From JANQPD01 sp963715655 (GTDB taxonomy: Bacteria; Bacteroidota; Bacteroidia; Flavobacteriales; Schleiferiaceae): 64,000 nt of DNA. Below the pieces are notes generated by a model. That model was not told where the DNA came from. It did no database searches and saw only the letters and a program-made list of their open reading frames with translations. Made by a program: the position numbers and the translations under genes. The DNA is taken from positions 3,286,001 to 3,350,000 of the forward strand of contig OY970262.1 in assembly GCA_963715655.1 (NCBI GenBank), written 5' to 3'. This document shows positions 60,190 to 64,000 of the stretch, in pieces (position 1 is the stretch's first letter; every line of letters starts with the position of its first letter).

Positions 60190-62814
60190 ATGCAACGCAA
60201 GCTTTTATTTTGTATTCCTTTATTTCTATTTTTCCTTGCGGGATGTACGCCTGAGCCTAAGGACAATGCAGATATGTTTAGCGCCATGCCCAATACATCT
60301 GTACTTATTTTAGAAAGCAATAATTTGTACGAAAGCTTTAAAGAAATTAAGCAAACGGATGTTTTTACTGAAATTGATAGCTTACCCTCGGTGGTTGCTT
60401 ACGGTTTTGATTTAGCCGAAATAACTTCGCTTTTTCCGGAAGATTCTATTGAAACGTTTTTTGAAGACACTCCTTTTTTAGTGAGTTTAGCCTTAAGTGG
60501 TGCCAAAAAATATAGCCTTTTATATGCTACAAAAGCTAAGGCAAATTGGCAAAATAAATTAGCCGCTAAACTTAAAAAACACTACAAACTCAGCTCCTTT
60601 ACCTATGCTAATCAAACCATTACAAAGGTAGAAGCACAAAGTAATTTTTATTTTTGCGCCATCAACGGGTTACTTTTAGGCAGTGGCAACAAAGCGTTGT
60701 TAGAAGAGTCTTTACGGCAAACCATTAGTGGCTTTAACCTAAAAGACAATCCTGATTTTAATAAATTATATGAAACTGCCAATAAAAAAGAGCAGGCCAA
60801 TATTTATGTAAATCTTAAAGAAATCTCCAGATATTTCAACACCTTTTTTCCGAATGGAGAAACGGGCTTTTTAACCAAGCTTGGCAGTTGGACAGAACTA
60901 GATTTAGAACTTTTGAACAAGGAGGTTTTATTGAGCGGACTAACCTTAATACCAACCAATGAACAACGATTTTTAAACAGCTTTCAAAATTCAGAAGCAC
61001 AGCCTTCTGAAGCATTTACAATTTTACCAACCAACTTTTCTAGCAGTATTTCTTACACTTTTAATAATGCTGAAAAATGGCATCGTGCTTATGCAGAATT
61101 AGAACAAGAAAAAGGAAATGCTACGCGTGTTTTAGATTTTGAAAGCACTATAAATAAACGGTTTAATATAAAAGCTGATGCGCATTTACTTTTTTGGATA
61201 GACAATGAAGTGGGCACGTTTAAAGGCGGCAATAGCAGTGACGAACATGCGCACGTTGCCTTTTTAAAGTATCGTGATAAAGACCAAGCCATTAAAAGTA
61301 TGGAGCTTTTAGCCGACAGTAGTTTTATTTTGGGCTATAGAGGAGTAATTATAAAACGACTAGCCATCAATAATCCCCACCGTGCTTATTTTGGTACCCT
61401 TTTCAGCGGATTTGCAAAACCATATTTTTTTGAATATGCGGGTTTTATTCTCTACACCAGCAACCTAAGCAGTGCAAAAAGTTTATTAGATGAATATTTA
61501 TCAGGAAACATCTTAAGCAATGATGAATCCTTTGAAGATTTTACCAATATGCTTACCGAAAACGCGCACATACATTGCCTAGCAGCCGGTAGTGGGTTAT
61601 TGAGAACCATCACCCGTACACTTCCCGAAAAGGAACAAGATGAATTTAAAAAACAAACTAAACGCTTACAAAATTTTAACTACGCTGGTGCCCAACTAAC
61701 GGTAAAAAATGATGCTGCCTACACTAATTTGTATATAAATCATAATCCTCCAAAAAAGGAAAAAGTTACGCGTTTATGGAGTACGGTTTTAGAAGCTCCT
61801 GCCCTATCCGCTCCGCAGTTTGTAACAAATCATGGAAATCAAAAAGGAGAAATTTTAATACAAGATGCTAACTTTAAGCTTTACTTAATTGATAGGCAAG
61901 GGAAAATACTTTGGAGTAAATTATTAGATGGTGCGTTAATGGGTAACGTGCATCAAATTGATATTTTTAAAAATAAAAAATTACAATATGTATTTAACAC
62001 GTTTTCAAAAGTTTACGTATTAGACAGATTGGGACGCGATGTAGAAAATTTCCCTTTAAATTTAAAGAAGCCAGCCACCGCAGCTATGGCTGTTTTTGAT
62101 TATGATAACAATAGAAACTACCGCTTAATTATTCCAACAGGCGACAATTTATTAAACTACGATGTAAATGGCAAACCGGTGGATGGATGGAAATTTATGC
62201 CTAACAAAAGCCCTATTTTATTAGCACCGCAATTAATAAACGTGGGTAGCAAGGAAGTTATTACCGTATATACCGAAAATGGCGTGCTTCGCTTTTTATA
62301 TCGCAATGGAAAAGAGCGGTTTAAAAAGCAATCGGTAGCTAATTTGCAAGGAAAACTCTTCTATTACAAAGGCAAAACATTGGAGAAAACTCAATTGGTA
62401 AGTCTTACTAAAAACGGGAAATTGGCGTATGTAAGCATTAATTCCGGAAATGAAGAACTACCAATTGATGCAGAAAATGAAGCTGATTATTATATGTATT
62501 TTGATGAAAAGAATATTTATACAGCTGACGAGAAATTGGTAAATCGAAACACCACTTACCCTTGGACAGTGGAATTGAAAGGAGATATTAGCGCTACACC
62601 CAAAGTAATGATTTTTAGGGGCGACTTTTACGCAGCCGCTTTTAGCGAAACAGCAGAGGAAATCAGTCTCTTCAATAAAAAAGGAGAATTATTAGAAGGC
62701 TTTCCCATTTTTGCTCAAGGCACTTTTGATATGGGCTCACTAAACCGAAATAGTGTGATAAATATAGTAACCACTATGAAGGATGGAACAGTGGTTTGCT
62801 ATGGTGTTTTCTAA
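60190..62814 (+). CDS. Large lipoprotein with C-terminal beta-propeller-like region
   Basis: The 874-residue product has a lipoprotein signal (FCIPLFLFFLAGC, then TPEPKDNADMF). Residues about 30-530 resemble the DUF3352-type exported proteins ('AMPNTSVLILESNNLYESFKEIKQ...'). The last 300 residues contain repeats such as NFKLYLIDRQGKILWSKLLDGALMG and KVYVLDRLGRDVENFPLN, typical of a PQQ-like beta-propeller. Presumably on the periplasmic face of a membrane, perhaps an assembly factor as BamB-like propellers are; this is inference. It ends 3 bp from the convergent glucosaminidase gene. Confidence 0.82.
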   Translation: MQRKLLFCIPLFLFFLAGCTPEPKDNADMFSAMPNTSVLILESNNLYESFKEIKQTDVFTEIDSLPSVVAYGFDLAEITSLFPEDSIETFFEDTPFLVSLALSGAKKYSLLYATKAKANWQNKLAAKLKKHYKLSSFTYANQTITKVEAQSNFYFCAINGLLLGSGNKALLEESLRQTISGFNLKDNPDFNKLYETANKKEQANIYVNLKEISRYFNTFFPNGETGFLTKLGSWTELDLELLNKEVLLSGLTLIPTNEQRFLNSFQNSEAQPSEAFTILPTNFSSSISYTFNNAEKWHRAYAELEQEKGNATRVLDFESTINKRFNIKADAHLLFWIDNEVGTFKGGNSSDEHAHVAFLKYRDKDQAIKSMELLADSSFILGYRGVIIKRLAINNPHRAYFGTLFSGFAKPYFFEYAGFILYTSNLSSAKSLLDEYLSGNILSNDESFEDFTNMLTENAHIHCLAAGSGLLRTITRTLPEKEQDEFKKQTKRLQNFNYAGAQLTVKNDAAYTNLYINHNPPKKEKVTRLWSTVLEAPALSAPQFVTNHGNQKGEILIQDANFKLYLIDRQGKILWSKLLDGALMGNVHQIDIFKNKKLQYVFNTFSKVYVLDRLGRDVENFPLNLKKPATAAMAVFDYDNNRNYRLIIPTGDNLLNYDVNGKPVDGWKFMPNKSPILLAPQLINVGSKEVITVYTENGVLRFLYRNGKERFKKQSVANLQGKLFYYKGKTLEKTQLVSLTKNGKLAYVSINSGNEELPIDAENEADYYMYFDEKNIYTADEKLVNRNTTYPWTVELKGDISATPKVMIFRGDFYAAAFSETAEEISLFNKKGELLEGFPIFAQGTFDMGSLNRNSVINIVTTMKDGTVVCYGVF

Positions 62815-62817
62815 TAT

Positions 62818-63744
62818 TTAACGCAATTCCAATACCGTTCCCGCAGGTATAATTTCATTTTCCCGCAATTCAGAATTACGCTTAAAAAGATACCGCTTTT
62901 TAATACCAAACTTTTGAGAAATAGCATAAGCGGTTTGCGGTTCTTCTAATGTGTAGCGCTTAAAATCGCGGTGTGCTTTTCTTCTTTTTGGCTGTATATA
63001 CAGGCGCTCTCCTCCTTGCAATGTGGGCACACTTAATAGCTCATTATACTTTAATAATCGTTTTTCAGAAACATCAATTTGCGCACAAATACTTCTGAAA
63101 GTATCACCCTTTTTAGCTATGATAAATTTTACATAATTTTTAGAAACATTAATTTGATAGGCTCGTAAGTCTTCTACTTCTTGATTTTCAGAAGGGACAT
63201 TTTCTGCAATTACTTTTTCTGCTTTCACATCAAAACCTTCTAAGTCATATTTATGCAATTCATATAACTCAATAAGTTCTATTAATCTTGCGGGATACTT
63301 TCTATCGGTTGCATAACCTGCCTTTTTCAAGCCTTTCGCCCAAGCTTTATAGTCGGTGGGTGCTTCTTCAAACAAAAAGGCGTAGCGCGAGCGGTATTTT
63401 AAAAATTCCGAATGATCTCTAAAAGATGCTGCTGCATTTTCATATCCTCTAAAACATTCATTTTTCTGATCATCATCTCTAAACAAACGTTTCCCATCCC
63501 AATCTAGATGGCATTTTATTCCAAAGTGATTGTTGCCCTCTTGCGCTAAGTAGCTTTGCCCTGCGGCAGATTCTAATAAGCCCTGCGCCAAGGTGATGCT
63601 GGCAGGTATTCCAAACTGCTTCATTTCAGAAATTGCCACCTTGTAATAATCCTGTATGTACTGCTCTTGCACTTTTGTTTTGGCTCGCTGGCCGATAACT
63701 ACTCCGCTAAAAATCAAAAACAACGCTGCTATTTTATACTTCAT
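62818..63744 (-). CDS. LysM-containing glucosaminidase (peptidoglycan hydrolase)
   Basis: The 308-residue product has a signal peptide (MKYKIAALFLIFSGVVIGQ), a GH73-type glucosaminidase domain (about 25-165) with the catalytic Glu in AQGLLESAAGQSYLAQEGNNHFGIK and the Tyr-bearing KAGYATDRKYPARLIELIE, and two C-terminal LysM-type repeats (about 205-255 and 265-308: KKGDTFRSICAQIDVSEKRLLKYN; EPQTAYAISQKFGIKKRYLFKRN). It cleaves the glycan strand of peptidoglycan. Its start overlaps the preceding deaminase gene by 11 bp. Confidence 0.92.
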   Translation of the reverse strand: MKYKIAALFLIFSGVVIGQRAKTKVQEQYIQDYYKVAISEMKQFGIPASITLAQGLLESAAGQSYLAQEGNNHFGIKCHLDWDGKRLFRDDDQKNECFRGYENAAASFRDHSEFLKYRSRYAFLFEEAPTDYKAWAKGLKKAGYATDRKYPARLIELIELYELHKYDLEGFDVKAEKVIAENVPSENQEVEDLRAYQINVSKNYVKFIIAKKGDTFRSICAQIDVSEKRLLKYNELLSVPTLQGGERLYIQPKRRKAHRDFKRYTLEEPQTAYAISQKFGIKKRYLFKRNSELRENEIIPAGTVLELR

Positions 63745-64000
63745 ACTTTATTTTTAAACCACTTTTTTCTAAACGCGCATTCATACCTTTTATACCCTGC
63801 AACCCACCGGTGTGTATAATCAAAACTTTTGTTCCTTCGGCAAAATCTCCCTTTTTTACTTTATCAAATATGCCAAAAAGCATTTTACCTGTGTAAACGG
63901 GATCTAATTTTATTTCAAATTTTGCATAAAATGCATTCATAAAATCAATTAATTCCGGCTGCACTTTTCCGTAGCCACCAAAGTGGTAGTTTTCTTGCAA
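63734..64000 (-). CDS. PLP-dependent ACC deaminase / D-cysteine desulfhydrase family protein, C-terminal part
   Basis: Only the last 88 codons are in the window; the gene begins beyond 64000. The sequence LQENYHFGGYGKVQPELIDFM...LDPVYTGKMLFGIFDKVKKGDFAEGTKVLIIHTGGLQGIKG matches the C-terminal part of the pyridoxal-phosphate enzymes of the 1-aminocyclopropane-1-carboxylate deaminase/D-cysteine desulfhydrase family (VYTGKM, HTGGLQG). The TTG at the window edge is an internal Leu, not a start. It overlaps and is probably co-transcribed with the glucosaminidase gene. Confidence 0.85.
   Translation of the reverse strand: MQENYHFGGYGKVQPELIDFMNAFYAKFEIKLDPVYTGKMLFGIFDKVKKGDFAEGTKVLIIHTGGLQGIKGMNARLEKSGLKIKYEV

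Overview
The window is chromosomal DNA from a member of the Bacteroidota, most likely order Flavobacteriales. Evidence: two proteins carry C-terminal type IX secretion (T9SS) sorting domains; the T9SS regulator PorX is present; lpxC and fabZ are fused; several genes are preceded by the Bacteroidota -7 element TAnnTTTG; and the DNA is AT-rich with TonB-dependent receptors that carry N-terminal carboxypeptidase-like domains. No rRNA, tRNA or CRISPR array was recognised.

Layout. 1-1.2 kb: N-terminal part of a secreted beta-helix protein (minus strand). 1.4-8.8 kb: thyA, an exported protein of unknown function, folA, then two tandem polytopic membrane protein paralogues, the first split by an IS110-family element. 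8.8-12.2 kb: the protein quality-control genes tig, clpP and clpX (minus strand). 12.3-13.5 kb: an outer-membrane protein with a SPOR domain. 13.5-16.8 kb: a putative metal-uptake cluster (His/Cys-rich small protein, TonB-dependent receptor, lipoprotein). 16.8-17.7 kb: about 970 bp without genes, holding a MITE-like element and two related GC-rich palindromes. 17.7-26.6 kb: a copper-handling island (HMA-AraC regulator, DUF3703, HMA-MauE membrane protein, HYC_CC_PP protein, exported HMA protein, TonB-dependent receptor, multicopper oxidase with a barrel-like C-terminus, permease). 26.8-27.7 kb: thioredoxin and two rhodaneses. 27.8-34.8 kb: a hydrolase, tandem DUF4331 proteins, a His-rich TPR lipoprotein and a tiny His-rich lipoprotein. 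34.9-39.9 kb: a T9SS cargo protein, aroA, aroB and a proline dehydrogenase. 40.1-41.8 kb: an IS1182-family element. 41.9-44.0 kb: a small anchored protein, ald and tsaE. 44.0-46.0 kb: a REP-palindrome locus with its RAYT transposase, a duplicated RAYT 3' end and a cytochrome c gene remnant. 46.0-54.2 kb: porX, an HD hydrolase, and the lipid A operon lpxD-lpxC/fabZ-lpxA-ABC ATPase, followed by efp and a second lpxD-like gene. 54.4-59.5 kb: polysaccharide polymerase/ligase, chain-length regulator, flippase and glycosyltransferase. 59.5-64 kb: rnhB, a large lipoprotein, a LysM glucosaminidase and the end of a PLP-dependent deaminase gene.

How the genes work together. The clearest functional block is the copper island, with proposed parts for sensing (HMA-AraC), trafficking (HMA proteins), outer-membrane passage (TonB receptor with a Cys-Cys pair) and periplasmic oxidation (multicopper oxidase). 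The lipid A and surface-polysaccharide genes form an envelope-biogenesis block. Mobile DNA of four kinds (IS110, IS1182, REP/RAYT and a MITE-like repeat) punctuates the window and has visibly broken at least two genes.

Most notable observations: a candidate bridge RNA in the IS110 element together with a scar whose removal restores a 432-codon reading frame; the REP/RAYT locus with duplicated and chimeric segments; and a recurrent arrangement in which TAnnTTTG lies 4-6 nt before the start codon, which suggests leaderless mRNAs and fixes several start sites.
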